Shown: positions 35,189 through 46,803 of the stretch, piece after piece
Numbering within the stretch: the first letter of the stretch is position 1
Layout of the letters: the number at the start of each line of letters is the position of its first letter
Assembly: GCA_030734395.1 (NCBI GenBank)
Contig: JAUZTG010000016.1
Coordinates: forward strand, 248,001-312,000
Direction of reading: 5' to 3'
DNA length: 64,000 nucleotides
DNA from: Sarocladium kiliense
Taxonomy: Eukaryota; Ascomycota; Sordariomycetes; Hypocreales; Sarocladiaceae
Notes under the pieces: generated by a model
What the model saw: only the letters and a program-made list of their open reading frames with translations
What the model was told of the DNA's origin: nothing
Database searches by the model: none
Position numbers and translations under genes: made by a program

Positions 35189-35737
35189 GAGCCACGACTA
35201 GCCGGCGCATAGATAGGCCGCGATTCTGCATTTCTGACCCTGTCCGGTACTTGAAGCCGTCGCATTCCTTGCCTTGCCTGATCTGATTCCACCATCTATT
35301 CTCTGCTCCATCCGATCGCCCTGTCAGCATTTAGACCACCTACCTTAGCCACGCCTGGCCACGATTTCGATCCATTTGCTTCAGCCCAAAACACGTCATG
35401 TCATGCTGCCCCGTCTAGTGCACGTGATAGCAACACCGACAACCAACGACGCCGCATCGTGCACCTCCAGCTGCCGCCGCTGCTGCCTCAGCTCCCCTCC
35501 ATTTCCTCCATCCTCAACATCTTCCCCGTCGCTCACCGCCGCGCGCGACAAGCGTCTCCTTCCTTTTCAATGCGACCAGCAGCTCCCTCCCCGCCTGCTT
35601 CCCTTCGACATCACCAGAACCACCACCATCCAAGTTCGAACGTCAATTGGCCCAGGGTTGATTCGCAGCAGCACACCTCCTTCGCTAACAACTACTATTA
35701 CCACCCATCGCCATCTTTAAGATCATCCTCCTCCGCC

Positions 35738-37480
35738 ATGGACCTAAATAACCTGCCGCCAGGCTCTCTTCTGAGCTATGGCGACCCTTCCGAATTCGAC
35801 TATGCAGCATTTCTCCAGGCTACCGATGCAAGCTCCCACGGCGGTTCTGCCACTTCTGCGCCAGGCTATCCCCTCATCCCAGCACTCGCACCCGTCCCAA
35901 ATCACACTCCCGGCGCCCCAACACCGCTAGGCCTCTTTTCAGATTCCTCAAGAGTTGGCACACCGCCCAGCTCAGACAGCAACAACAACACAAGCAACAC
36001 CAACCGAGCATCTTCAGTGGGAAGTGGGGACTTGGCACGTTCAGCTGGATCGAAGCAGAGGTTGGAGAGGAGAGGTCATACGAAGAGCAGGAGGGGCTGT
36101 TACAACTGCAAGAGGCGGCGCATTAAGGTGAGACATTGTTTGGAGGCGAGGGGAGCCCGAAGAATGAAGCAGGACTGACGCGCATGTCAATCTAGTGCCA
36201 GGAAACTCGACCAGCATGTGGACACTGCGTGAAGACGGGCCTCAAGTGCGAGTACCCCTCGATGCCCCAAATCACACACCAGGTAAGCCGACAACAAGAG
36301 ATCTGGCTGACATACGCGCTCTGGGAGTCCCAGGCTGACTGACGTCAATTAGCCTCATCATCAAATTCCTCTGTTCAGCTTACAAGACATGCGCTTCTTC
36401 CAGCACTTCCTCACACAGTGCTACCCCCACCACCCTCTCGGTCAGGAAGAAATCTGGACACATGAGATCCCCTGCATTGCGCACAATGTTAGTCTCCATG
36501 GACACACCGCGTTATTTAGATGGTGTGAACTGACGTCGTCAATAGCATGAATTCCTGATGCACGCCATCCTGGGTTTCGCAGCCTCTGAACTCATCTCGA
36601 CTGATGCATCCCTCATTTCTGCCGCCATGTCTCACCGCGTCAAGGCCATCAAGGCGATCAAGAAGCGCCTCGCCGAAGCCTCCAAGATGAACACTACTTA
36701 CGAAGAAGCCAACGCCCTTGTCGCCACCTGCTTCGCGCTTACCTTTCAGTCTGCCAGTCTTGACGATGGTCTCGCCGAGTACCTGACCTTTATCCGGGGC
36801 ATTGTCATTGTGGCGATGCAGATGATGTTCCGCAATATACGACCGATGTTTGAGAATCTTATGGGTAATGACCAGCATGAGTTTTTGGCACCGGCCATGG
36901 AGAGCTTGCCGTTGATACAGACGGGATGGGCGGATATGGCTGCTGAGGCGATTAATGGACTCCGGCCGCTGTGCATGGAACAAGTTGAGCTGGAGTATCA
37001 CGAAAAGTTGACCGACATCGCCAGCAAGCTCTACACTAACTCGTTTGATGGTACGTATCCAGACTGTGGCTGTTGCGCCTGTGCCCATCTCTAAGAGGCA
37101 AGCGAGCTGACAATTTAAATATAGCCTACAAAGCCAACTCACAAGCCTACGGCTGGTGGATGTTACTTCCCCACGCCTCATTTCAGGAGCTGATCAACCA
37201 AGACAACCAAACGATACTCTTGCTGCACTCGCACTGGATTGCACTCTCGCAGATCATGGTCTTTATCTCTGAGCAAGAGTTGACGGTACGGGCCAAGGAA
37301 CCACGGCAATCACCAGCAGAACAGGGTCCTCAAGGTCTTGATAACCCAGGTTTCCACCGTTGGCTCCGACATCTCAATGCTATGATCGACTACGAGCACC
37401 AGATGTACAACCAGTGGCCAATGTGGGTGGAGGAACAGCTACAGAAGGATATGGGGTTCTTTGGGAAGACGACGAGGTGA
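35738..37480 (+). CDS. Zn2Cys6 transcription factor, Upc2/sterol-uptake-control-like
   Basis: Five exons: 35738-36127, 36196-36282, 36353-36487, 36546-37050 and 37125-37480; 490 residues. The zinc cluster has cysteines 121, 124, 131, 138, 141 and 148 ('GCYNCKRRRIK' then 'CQETRPACGHCVKTGLKC'); an intron splits it exactly before Cys131, a position often seen in this class. The N-terminal 120 residues are disordered, rich in Ser, Thr, Asn and Pro, ending in a basic 'RRGHTKSRRG' run. The C-terminal domain starts at 'LQDMRFFQHFLTQCYPHH' and resembles the ligand-binding/regulatory domain of the Upc2/Ecm22-like group ('HEFLMHAILGFAASEL'). Many fungal paralogues share this layout without controlling sterols, so the target set is open. 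The frame is open upstream to 35459, so an earlier start is possible. Confidence 0.85.
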
Positions 37481-38555
37481 TGACACCAGCACATGTACGA
37501 TGAACCAAAGAGTTCACGCCAAAATCCTGAATACCAATTTGATCTTACACATGACATCTTTCGATCAGCTTTTGCGTCAGGGCATGCTTTCGCCACGCGT
37601 CCCGATTGCAGGAACACGCGCGCGCCGTGGTCCGCCCGCCGGTTAACTCGGAGTCAGCAACGATGCAGGGGCGAGACATGTCAAAGCTGGGATCTGAAAC
37701 CCGAGGAATACGGGAGATCCTCAGACGTGGAGACCATTTAAACTAGCTCCCTTTTTTTTGCGTGTGTTCAGGCGGACAATGTACATACCGCCTTGCACAG
37801 AGCCTACAAGGCGGGAGACTTGTTCTCTGCATCAATGGTTGACCCGCGTCAGAGTGCACCGCCCCCTCTCAGAGACATTGTGTCATAGTGTTAGGCAGGC
37901 GGACAGCTTCAAATGTACAAAGAGCCACCCCCAGCAGCAGCACGCCATGAGGAATCATAAGCGCCAGTAGTAATTAGCCCGAATTGGAGGGGCGGGTCTC
38001 TGTCGCTTCGTGCATCGTATTCCCCGTATTATGGGCTGAAGCGTGAAGAGCGGCGGCCTAGACGCCACATTGGGCATGCGCCACGCTCCACTAGGCGCGT
38101 TTCCAGATTAGGGTTGTGGGAGAGAGAATGGGTACTCGTTCTAGAAGATGGTGCAAGGCAGTACATGGTAGTTGGGTGGTATGTATGTGGTTGTGTGAGG
38201 AGAGCAAGGGTAGGCAGCTAGAGAGTAGGGGACCGATCGGAGCGAGTAGATGGGCTGTGCGTGTGGAGGCTGTGGTCAACTGTACATTGCATCGTATTTC
38301 GTGTTGGAGGTTTTCTGGGAGGCCTGGTGTAAGTCAGATGCGGCAGTGATGGAAGCTTGTGTAAAGCAGTGATGGGAATGAAGAGGAGAGGTCGATGTGA
38401 TATAAAGCCATCTTGAGCTCAAGCTTCTTGCATCAAGTCAAGAACTCAGTTCAAATAAAATAACCACCAAGCTTTGAGACTATACACGAGAGACCTAGCT
38501 TCGAGCAGCAGCATCTCACACCCTGCCCTCTTCTGCCACTCACCCGCCTCCGACG
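37481..38555. other. Intergenic region
   Basis: No supported gene. It ends in the promoter of the hypothetical gene at 38556, with TATAAA at 38401-38406 and a CA-rich leader. Confidence 0.6.
38401..38406 (+). promoter_or_regulatory. TATA box of the hypothetical gene at 38556
   Basis: TATAAA about 150 bp upstream of the ATG; plausible position, no other support. Confidence 0.4.
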
Positions 38556-39617
38556 ATGGCTTCAGGCAAAGCATCTACCAACAACATCCCAACCTTCGAC
38601 ATCGCCACCGTCCTCCAAAACCTCTACAACAATCGCCCTGAAAAAGACGGAACCCAGCCTTCCACATCCCCAATGCGCTCCTCCACTAGCCTCCCACCCG
38701 ACTACTCAGACGCCCTCGAAAAGGCTCCAAGCTCTATCTCATCCAGGACCTCTGATGACGAGCTCCCCAAGTACGACGCTGGACCAGATGAGGATTTCCT
38801 TGCGTCTGCGTCTGTAGGAGCTGTGCCTACTGCGCCGGGTTTCACTCCAACGAAGAGGTTCCAGATTGAGACGACAGGGCATCCTCTGATTGCTTTGCCT
38901 TTCCCGCCGAAGCCGGTGCCTATTCCTGTGTATGCTGTGTCTGGTACTGGTGAGGTTGGGGAATTGGTATATACATCTCTGAGAGATGCACGCTCGTCAT
39001 CGAATAGCTGCGTTCTTGTGCGTGCGGAAGACAATTCACCAGCATGCATCACAACCTATCGTTTCGGACCGTCTCGCCCCCCGAAACTCCTTCTTCCTCC
39101 TCCATCATCCTCCCCACAAGCTATTATCACATCAAACGACGTCGCCTCCCTCTTAAAGTCCGACCCCCCACCAAACACCGAACCCATCGAGGTCCTCTCC
39201 GACGGCTGCACAACCCGCGCCCAAACTCTCCGCACCCCCCTCGGCACCTTCCGCTGGCGCTACGGCACCCGCACCGAACGTCGCGAAGCCTCCCCCACAG
39301 CCTCCTCCCTCTTGATCCTAGAGCGAATCACGACGGTGACGCTCGCAGGAGGGAAGAAGCGGGAGGAGCGGAGGAGGAGGGTCGCGCAGCTGGTGAGGAG
39401 TGATGAGGTGAGGACGGAGGGGTCGACGAAGAGGACGGCGGGGAATGGAGGGAGGCTGGAGGTCGATTTTGGGGAGTGGAGGGATGCAAAGGGGGAGGGG
39501 GAGGAGGTGGAGAGGTTGGTTGTGGGTAGTTGTTTGGTGATGCTGAAGAAGGAGGTGGATAGGAGGAGGTTGCATCAGACGGTCGTGTTGATGGCCGGTG
39601 CTTCTGGAGGTGCCTGA
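38556..39617 (+). CDS. Conserved-looking hypothetical protein
   Basis: An intronless 353-residue protein that I do not recognise. Residues 1-95 are Ser/Thr/Pro-rich and probably disordered, with a PPxY-like 'LPPDYSD' that could bind WW domains (for instance of Rsp5-type ligases). From about residue 100 a folded part appears, with alternating beta-strand-like segments ('FQIETTGHPLIALPF', 'GTFRWRYGTRTERRE', 'SSLLILERITTV'), recalling the beta-barrel organisation of tubby/scramblase/LURP-like proteins in outline only. The late part is very rich in Arg, Glu and Gly ('GGKKREERRRRVAQLV') and ends in 'RLHQTVVLMAGASGGA'. Strand and frame are supported by length, an ATG in a good context and a TATA box. 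Function unknown. Confidence 0.7.
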   Translation: MASGKASTNNIPTFDIATVLQNLYNNRPEKDGTQPSTSPMRSSTSLPPDYSDALEKAPSSISSRTSDDELPKYDAGPDEDFLASASVGAVPTAPGFTPTKRFQIETTGHPLIALPFPPKPVPIPVYAVSGTGEVGELVYTSLRDARSSSNSCVLVRAEDNSPACITTYRFGPSRPPKLLLPPPSSSPQAIITSNDVASLLKSDPPPNTEPIEVLSDGCTTRAQTLRTPLGTFRWRYGTRTERREASPTASSLLILERITTVTLAGGKKREERRRRVAQLVRSDEVRTEGSTKRTAGNGGRLEVDFGEWRDAKGEGEEVERLVVGSCLVMLKKEVDRRRLHQTVVLMAGASGGA

Positions 39618-39909
39618 GGGATGACGATGCCTTGTGATTTTGTGGATCTATCTGGGTTGAGTGGATAATCAGTTTCGGGTTTCTTCATCTTTGCGACATA
39701 GACCATTCATACGTAGCGAGCTAGGTGTGGTTTGTCAATGACTTTATTGTTGTCACCGACCTTCTGCAGTGCGAAACTACTCCCGAGGAGGATGAAGATG
39801 CCCAAGATCGTGTAAATTAGGTCTAGCTATAGATAGCATTTTAACACAGCGGGAGCAGACACTCAGGCAAATACTTCAGACCGCACAGACTTCCTAACAA
39901 TCCCTCTGC

Positions 39910-42103
39910 TTAAGCCTCCTCTGGAGCCAGTGTCGTCTCTTTCTTTCCCAAGGCCATCGCATCCGCCTCCACCTTCTCATCAGCCTGTACCTCGGGACTC
40001 TTCATCTCCCGGAACTTCTCAGGATTCTTCCTCTCCTCTTCTTTCAGGGCCTTCTTCAACTCCCGCTTACAGCAGTGTGTACGGTACCGAACACAGACGC
40101 CTGCTTTCTCTCCAATAAATGGGTCATCGGGACATGAAGTGCCCCATAGTTCTACGAGGAGGATCTCGAGCACAAGGGACATGGAGATCGCAACGAGACT
40201 CTGAGATTTGAGGCTCCTGGCCCACGGGAGACCAAAGAAGATCAAGGCGACGACAACACGGTTGGCGAGGCGGTGCGGCTTCTGCCAACGGAGGTTAGGG
40301 GGCTGTCTGTGCTCGTGGGACAGGGAGATCAGGGTCATGCTGAGGATCGCGATTCCAAGACCGTAGCAGTAGATGAGACGAATTGCGTCCGAGACGGGAG
40401 CTTCAGCTAGTGGAGAGTAGTGAGAGCCGAGGGTAGATGCATCGGCATTGGCAACGTCGGTTGCGAGGACAATCTTTGATAGGGCTGCTGTAGCAAGGAT
40501 GTAGCTCATCACGAACGGAAGATGTGCGAAAGTCCAAAGACCGGCTGTGGCTGCGTCAGTAACCCAGGCCGGGCCGAGACTCATGAAAAGCTTGTACATA
40601 CCGGATTTGGCGGACCGGCGAATGGCATGAACGTGAAGGTTATTGCCATCAATGTCGAAGTAGATCCAATTAAAGATAAATGCTTGAATCAAGCCAAGGA
40701 AGGCCTTGCCAAGAAAAGCATCGATGACAACAGAGCTGTGACTCTGAAACATGACACCCACAACAGAGTATCCAAACACGAGAGAGACGAAAGCATTCGT
40801 CCTCTCCACCCTGTGCTCGATGTTTATCGCGGGGAAGAACTCAAATACCTTGCCGAGCCTTTTGCCCGTTGGCGTGGCCTCATACCGCTTGGCGAACACA
40901 AACATGAAGTAGATGATAGACTTGTCGTAAACATCTATCACTAGCGCCGGGATGACAAGAGCAAGACGCACAGGCATGGAGACATAGATGCTGGCAATCC
41001 AAAGAGCACAGGGGATGCACATGAAGAGGGCCGTCAGTAGAAGGATCCCTTTGATCATCGGCAGTGCGAAGCCCGTTGCAGCATGTGTCACTGCATTCTT
41101 CATGCGGGCTGCGAGATAGAAGGCGACGAGAGGTGTCCATGTGCTGTGCTCCTCATCGAGCGCATATGTCATGTTTGTCGTAAGACTGTACAACGTTCAG
41201 GTTAGCGTTTGCATGAACTAGGGCGATTGTCTCCGCGTCAAGACGTACCCAAGCAGGCAGACAATCTCGAACAACACGAGAACCTGTGTGAAGACATCGT
41301 CCGTCTCAAACCAGCTCACGTATCGCGTCACGTCCGACCAGATGTTCCATGACATGACGAAGGTAATGACGAAACGGAGGAGCTCCTTGCCGCCAGCAGC
41401 TTCGGCCACATGTTCACCGTTGATATGGATGATACCAACTTAGTGGATAAGTCAGTACTTGACGACAAGCATCACGTCTCAAGGGGTCTGCCGCACCGTA
41501 AAGAAGATCAAAGAAGAGCTCGACAGCCATGATCTGTGTGTGCTCAGATGCCCTCCACAGCAGCCCGCGGTGTATCCACTGCTTGATGACGGGACGCTTG
41601 AACAATTTCACTGTCTTCCCAGGCCGAGGGTCTTCCCAAGATACGGCAGTCTTATCAGACCCAGGCTCCGACATCGAAGGCCGTCCTGAGCCGCTGTCAT
41701 CATCGTAAGTCCTCAGCGCCGCATGGTATCCGAACTTGCTGAAGTTGTGACTTAAGGCTCCATTATCGCTGCCGAGTCGGTCAATCTCTGCTTTGACACT
41801 ATTGAGCTGATCTTGGATATCTTGCAGCTCCTCGAGAACCTCGCGGCCATGGCGCTCAGTGAGACGACGGTGACGGTCTTGGTGGTGCTCATGGGTTTCC
41901 CGAAGAAACTTGTGATGCTCGTCAGATCCGTGAAGAACAACTTCAACATGGTTGTGATCTGCGGATGAGTACTCTTCTCGTAGAGAGTCATAGTCTTCGG
42001 GCATCGTCACAATAACTTTGCGGCCATCGGGAAGGAGAAACTCTTGGCGCCTTCGTCGCCTGCCAGGGAAGCCTGAGTACGTCGACGTCGATGTGGACGC
42101 CAT
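39910..42103 (-). CDS. LtrA-family (low temperature requirement A) multi-pass membrane protein
   Basis: Exons 41497-42103, 41249-41438 and 39910-41185 (introns 58 and 63 bp); 690 residues. The N-terminal 180 residues are hydrophilic with a predicted coiled coil ('LEELQDIQDQLNSVKAEIDR') and a His-rich stretch ('HKFLRETHEHHQDRHRR'). The LtrA core begins at 'HTQIMAVELFFDLLYVGII', the family signature with conserved Glu and Asp, and continues through about ten hydrophobic helices. The C-terminal tail is charged ('RELKKALKEEERKNPEKF'). The family was named from a Listeria gene; the biochemical role in fungi is unknown, and membrane transport has been proposed. The gene is divergent from the ATP synthase epsilon gene 589 bp away. 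The ATG at 42103 opens the frame. Confidence 0.88.
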
Positions 42104-42499
42104 CACTGTGGTCAGGCAGGCTTCGCAGCGTCAACAGAAAGCATCCAGAACATGCAATGCGCATTTCACTGAGACGGGAACTCGAGGATGTCGAGGTGAT
42201 ACAGCATCTTTATTATGGAGGGGGTCAGCTTGAGAAGGATGGCACAGTGCCACCCTTGCACGCTTGGCGACAACATGACTGCAGCTTCAGCTTGCGGGAT
42301 CCTAGGGGATGGCGCCTTAAGGAAGCTTATCTTCTCATATCCGACACGTTCGATTGGTGCCTGCATTGACGCCCTGCAGGGCCTGAAGTAGGTTTCATTT
42401 TGTCTGCGGTGACTTGTTCGAAAGATACAGGCTGGACCCTTACAGGTGCTGAGTAAGGCCATTCTAGGCCCGCAGCTCATTTCGATCGACGTAGATCTA

Positions 42500-42509
42500 G
42501 TCACGTGAC
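42500..42509. promoter_or_regulatory. GTCACGTGAC E-box (Cbf1-type site)
   Basis: A perfect 10-bp palindrome with a CACGTG core, about 185 bp upstream of the ATP synthase epsilon start and 400 bp from the LtrA start. RTCACRTG is the classic Cbf1/bHLH site, common upstream of respiratory genes in yeasts. A related GTCACGTG is at 44081-44088, upstream of the SART1 gene. Confidence 0.5.
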
Positions 42510-42691
42510 CAAGCTCTGAGCTGCTGACGTAAGGCAGGATTGAAGGCCGTCGCTACAACCTCGGATATTGCCTCAGGCACCTCTGCGCCCGGGAATTGCT
42601 CGCATTTCTGCTTTGCTCGCCGGCATCCAGCAACGACACCAGAGCCCATCCCAACCTCACCAAACAACCCCCCCTCAACACATCCGCCAAA

Positions 42692-43130
42692 ATGACTGCT
42701 GCGTGGAAGGCCGCTGGCTTGACGTACGTCAATTGAGCCCTTGGGCTTCTCCTCTCCCACTTCGCGACGACGCCCGACCGCGCCACCGGAGCTGGATGGA
42801 GGAGGACGCTCTCACCCCTCAAAAGACAAGGACGCATAGAAAACTAACGCAACCCAGCTACAACCGCTTCCTGGCCATCTCGGCCCGTGCGATCCGCCGC
42901 AGCCTGAAGGAGGACAAGCGTATCGCCGCCGAGCGCCGTGGCGAGATGGAGCTTCGATTTTCCCGCTGGGAGGTGAGCGATTCCGACCCGCGCGTCATTG
43001 CGAAGCGGCCCTGGACTGTTACGAGGAAGATTGAGGAACTAACGACTGCGGATAGAACGGCAAGCAGGGCGAGCCCAAGGATCTCGGCAAGGCCAACGCT
43101 GCTGCCATGGCTGAGCAGGCCACCAACTAA
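42692..43130 (+). CDS. ATP15: Mitochondrial F1Fo ATP synthase subunit epsilon
   Basis: Three exons: 42692-42723, 42858-42972 and 43056-43130; 73 residues. The product begins 'MTAAWKAAGLTYNRFLAI', continues 'SRAIRRSLKEDKRIAAERR' and 'ELRFSRWENGKQGEP', and ends 'MAEQATN'. This matches the small mitochondrial epsilon subunit of fungi, which sits with gamma and delta in the central stalk of F1 at the matrix face of the inner membrane. Length is normal for filamentous fungi (yeast Atp15 is slightly shorter). The three tiny exons are easy to miss because the introns are partly open. It shares a divergent promoter region with the LtrA-family gene. Confidence 0.93.
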
Positions 43131-44248
43131 GCGACGAATCGAGACGAGCGATAGAGCATACACCGGGGAACGGGGGACGGGAATGGAGGATGAACTTGCG
43201 GTTGCATGCACCTACAGTGCTACTGTACCATAGACGGTAGCTGTATATACCCAGCTTACCATGGAAATTGCATCCATTATCAAACACGAACGTCGAGACT
43301 TGCAGTAGAAGCGTGATGGATGATGAACTTGGCATGGGCCTCAAAGAAGGCTGTGAAGGTTTGACATTGAGGATAACCCTCTGTTCGAGGCACGGGCAGG
43401 TTCGGCGCGGTTCAAGCAAGAGCAGGAACATTCCTAACTCACGATGTTCCTCGTATGACCTGGCACAGTCCTCGTGGTAATCTGCGAACGTAGCCTTAAT
43501 AACGACCCGATCTTATGATTCGTATGAACTATGCCCTTGATACGAGCTTCATGACGTTCATGAGTTCACGAAACAGCGAGTCAAGCACATGGAAGATGTT
43601 TTGTGGACAGGCTGCGGTCCAGTAGCCATGGGAGCGCGCCCAAAGGATGATGGCCCACGAGCGGCATTTGGGTGCAGTAAAGTTTATGGGACTGAATCAA
43701 GCAAAACACGCGAAACTGGTCACGAGTGAAGATATGTAGACAAACCATGGTTTTCCTCAACCTCACAGGCCGACGGCCTCGGAGAAAAGGTTCGGAATAT
43801 AGCGCCTCTTAGCACAACCAGCCCGCGAAGCTCAAACCCCCGAAGGAGCAAGCTTGCGAACCGGAAGGCCAGTCTTTCTTGGATCTGTCGATAGGACGAT
43901 TGACACCATAACAAGTTGATGGCTCCTTGATTATCGAGCTGCAAAGCGATCAACCCCGAACACCTGAGTGGCGGGGGACTGCTAGGCACAGATCCGTGGT
44001 TGTAAAGAAGAAGAAGGGAAAGGAAAACAAACGCTGGGAAATTTTGGTGATGAGGCTGCTGGTCGCTGCCTGGTGGGGCCGTCACGTGGTCGCAGTGGAC
44101 TGGCGCGCATCAGTTCAAGGCAAGCCTTCGCCATCTTGAATCATAGACAGCTCCGAACAATTCGTCGAGGACTGTTTGAAGGATCCGATTCACGCCGTCT
44201 GGCTTTCGCATTGCATATAAAGAGAGTCTTGCGATATTAGCCATCACC
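43131..44248. other. Intergenic region
   Basis: No supported gene. It holds the promoter of the SART1-like gene, with GTCACGTG at 44081-44088 and an AT-rich CATATAAAG at 44214-44222 that is close (about 30 bp) to the start codon. Confidence 0.6.
44081..44088. promoter_or_regulatory. GTCACGTG E-box upstream of the SART1-like gene
   Basis: CACGTG-core site about 160 bp upstream of the start codon, similar in sequence and distance to the one upstream of the ATP synthase epsilon gene. Confidence 0.4.
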
Positions 44249-46267
44249 ATGGATGCCGCTACGATCGAGGAGACGAATCGCCTGCGGGTGTCGCTAGGCA
44301 TGAAGCCTTTGCCTGTCCCAGGCGCAGAAAACGATGCCAACTCAGAGGAAGAGGAAGACGTCGACACCCTTGAAAGTCGTCAAGCACAGGGATACGAAAA
44401 CTATAGAAAACTCCAGGAGGCCGAGGCGACAAAAAAAAGGCGCGAAGAGAGAGTTGCCGCGATCCGCAAAGCACGCGACCAGGCCCAACGTTTTGCGAAG
44501 CTTGAGGGCAAGGGACTAGGCGAGGAGGACGAAAAAGTCGATGTCGATGCGAAGTCCTGGTTGCTTGGTCAAAAAAAGAGACAAAAGAAGATCGAGAAGG
44601 CACGGAAACTCGAAGAGGAGCTCGCTGCAGCGGAAGCAGAAGCAGCAGCGGCTGTGCAGTACACCTCAAAGGATTTGGCCGGCATCAAGGTCGCGCATGA
44701 TACCTCAGCTTTCCTTGATGGTGATGAGCAAATATTGACGCTGAAGGATTCAACAATCGGACAAGACGACGAGTCAGGCGATGAGCTGGAGAACTTCGAC
44801 CTACGAGAGAAGGAGAAGCTTGAGGATCGGATCGGGCTGAAGAAGCGGAAACCCGGCTACAATCCTTTAGACGACGAAGAAGGAGAGCGAGGCATTCTGT
44901 CACATTATGACGAAGAGATAGAGGGAAAGAAGAGCAAGAAGTTCACACTGGATCAAGATGGCGCCATTGGAGAACTGTCAGCCATCATGGAGCAGCCGAC
45001 GCAAGATTCGAGGAAGCTTCAGTCTGTCAGTCTCGATGACATTGTTGGTAAGTCAATTGCCTCTGAGCTGCGTTCGCAAAGGCCATTACTCACACCGTCG
45101 AACGCAGGGAATGATGCGGCACCATCATCAGACTACTTGGCAGCTTCAGAAGTCAAGGTGAAGAAGCCGAAAAAGAAGAAGAACAAGGGCACAAGACAAA
45201 AGCAAGTAGACGAGGACGACATTTTCCCAATCGAGCAAACGAATGGCAATGATGGCTCTATGGACATCGACTCGAAGGACGCGGCACCCAAGAAGAAGAG
45301 GAAGAACTTGGATGAAGACTTCGTGGACGACGACGACCTCCAGGCTTCGCTTGCGGCACAACGAAGGAATGCATTAAAGAAGCGGAAGAAGATGCGTCCA
45401 GAAGACATCGCCAAGCAGCTCCGTGAACAAGCAGACGACGAACAACCCGCAGGCGGCGAGCAAGAAGGTGGTCTTGTCATCGGCGAGATCTCCGAATTCG
45501 TCGCTGGTCTCAGCAAGCCAGAAGAAGAGGAGGAGGAGCGCCGACCCCGCAAGAGAAGAACGACCACACGCAGCCCCGAACGAGATGAAGACGAAGATAT
45601 GGCAGACATCAACCACAACTACAACCCTACCCAAGATGAATCCGACCTCCTCCAACAAGCCCAACAACAAGAAGAAGCCTCAACCGCCATCGTTGACGAA
45701 GAAAAGACTGTCGGCGAAGGCATGGGCGCTGCCCTCGCGCTCCTCCGCGAACGCGGCCTCGTCACCGACTCCTCCTCCTCCGCTTTCCAAGCCCACCGCG
45801 ACCGCGAAGACTTCCTCCTCAAGAAACGCCTCCTCGAAGCCGAACTCGACGAGCAAACCCGTCAACAACGCGAGCGCGACCGTCGCAGCGGGAAGCTAGA
45901 CCGCATGTCCCAGCGTGACCGGGAGGAATACGCTCGCCAGGAGAACCACCGTCGCGATCTCCTGCAATCTCGGCGTTTGGCCGAATTATTCGCAAAGACA
46001 TACAAACCAAATGTGGAAATCAAGTATCATGATGAGAATGGTAGGGAGTTAGATAGGAAGGAGGCGTTTAAGGAGATGAGCCATCAGTTCCACGGCAAAG
46101 GCTCCGGAAAGGGCAAGACGGAGAAGATGCTCAAGAAGATTGAGGATGAGAAGAGGAGGGAGGGTCAGTCGCTGTTCGATGCTGGAGGTGCATCGGGTGG
46201 TGGTATGTCTGCGGCGGCGCAGCAGCAGGTGAAGAAGAGGAGGGAAGCGGGTGTGAGGCTTCAGTAA
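44249..46267 (+). CDS. SNU66: SART-1 family U4/U6.U5 tri-snRNP protein (Snu66-like)
   Basis: An intronless 672-residue, highly charged protein. The N-terminus 'IEETNRLRVSLGMKPLPVP' is the SART-1 family opening motif. It is followed by 'WLLGQKKRQKKIEKARKLEE', 'DLAGIKVAHDTSAFLDGDE' and 'KKRKPGYNPLDDE', all typical of the family, with long Lys/Glu coiled-coil stretches. The C-terminal block 'FKEMSHQFHGKGSGKGKTEK' with 'KMLKKIEDEKRREGQSLFD' is the second conserved region. Snu66/SART-1 is a component of the tri-snRNP in the nucleus, needed for spliceosome activation, and carries Hub1-binding HIND motifs near the N-terminus; 'QAQGYENYRKLQEAEATKKR' may correspond to that region. In an intron-rich genome an intronless copy of a splicing factor is unremarkable but worth noting. 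Confidence 0.93.
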   Translation: MDAATIEETNRLRVSLGMKPLPVPGAENDANSEEEEDVDTLESRQAQGYENYRKLQEAEATKKRREERVAAIRKARDQAQRFAKLEGKGLGEEDEKVDVDAKSWLLGQKKRQKKIEKARKLEEELAAAEAEAAAAVQYTSKDLAGIKVAHDTSAFLDGDEQILTLKDSTIGQDDESGDELENFDLREKEKLEDRIGLKKRKPGYNPLDDEEGERGILSHYDEEIEGKKSKKFTLDQDGAIGELSAIMEQPTQDSRKLQSVSLDDIVGKSIASELRSQRPLLTPSNAGNDAAPSSDYLAASEVKVKKPKKKKNKGTRQKQVDEDDIFPIEQTNGNDGSMDIDSKDAAPKKKRKNLDEDFVDDDDLQASLAAQRRNALKKRKKMRPEDIAKQLREQADDEQPAGGEQEGGLVIGEISEFVAGLSKPEEEEEERRPRKRRTTTRSPERDEDEDMADINHNYNPTQDESDLLQQAQQQEEASTAIVDEEKTVGEGMGAALALLRERGLVTDSSSSAFQAHRDREDFLLKKRLLEAELDEQTRQQRERDRRSGKLDRMSQRDREEYARQENHRRDLLQSRRLAELFAKTYKPNVEIKYHDENGRELDRKEAFKEMSHQFHGKGSGKGKTEKMLKKIEDEKRREGQSLFDAGGASGGGMSAAAQQQVKKRREAGVRLQ

Positions 46268-46803
46268 GGAAGCAGCTACTGCTCGCTGGAGTGTTGGATC
46301 AACCGAGAACAGGAAAGAAAGAAAAGGTGCTTATACCCTTATTCACTATGATCATCTCTTCGTTTGGAGTTTGACGTCTTTGCTGACATTGACTTGTACT
46401 GAGCTTAGGAAGCCTCAGGTATGTTCCTTGACTCCTCTCCACCTGTTACTGCCCCTCCACAACCCCTTAGCCAGCGACCTTTGTGCTCAGGCAAGGCTTT
46501 TGTTCATTTCCAGATGTGCGTTTGCTCCCCCGAGCCTCAAGACCTGTAGTACAGCCGATTCAGCTTTGTCCTGGGAACAAGGCCTGCATGACATCGTAGC
46601 TCCAGTTTGCAGTAATCACGGCATGTGTAGATATGAAATGTTGTGTTTGAATTCTAGGAAAAGTGTATTGGCTGTGTACTAATCAGTACTTGATGTTTAC
46701 TAAGCAAAGGGCCGACGCGCTCTATGTGTACTTGAAGCAGGATAAAACAATGGAAAGACCCGTCTCCCGAACGCCATTGCCTCAAATCGTATAAGTGTAT
46801 CGT
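46268..46803. other. Convergent intergenic region
   Basis: 3' flanks of the SART1-like (+) and Tag1-like (-) genes; nothing else recognised. Confidence 0.6.

Larger units (their letters stand above)
32769..35737. other. Intergenic region of 3 kb, no supported gene
   Basis: No recognisable protein. A 235-codon minus-strand frame at 34060-34767 has no domain and ordinary composition. Holds a CGGACA hexamer repeat and a GCT triplet repeat, then the long CT-rich leader of the Upc2-like regulator from about 35400, with an ATCACGTG box on the minus strand near 35419-35426. Confidence 0.5.

Noticed and set aside
42568..43233. 221-codon plus-strand open frame
   Set aside because: Reads through the introns of the ATP synthase epsilon gene; the three-exon model recovers a well-known protein instead.
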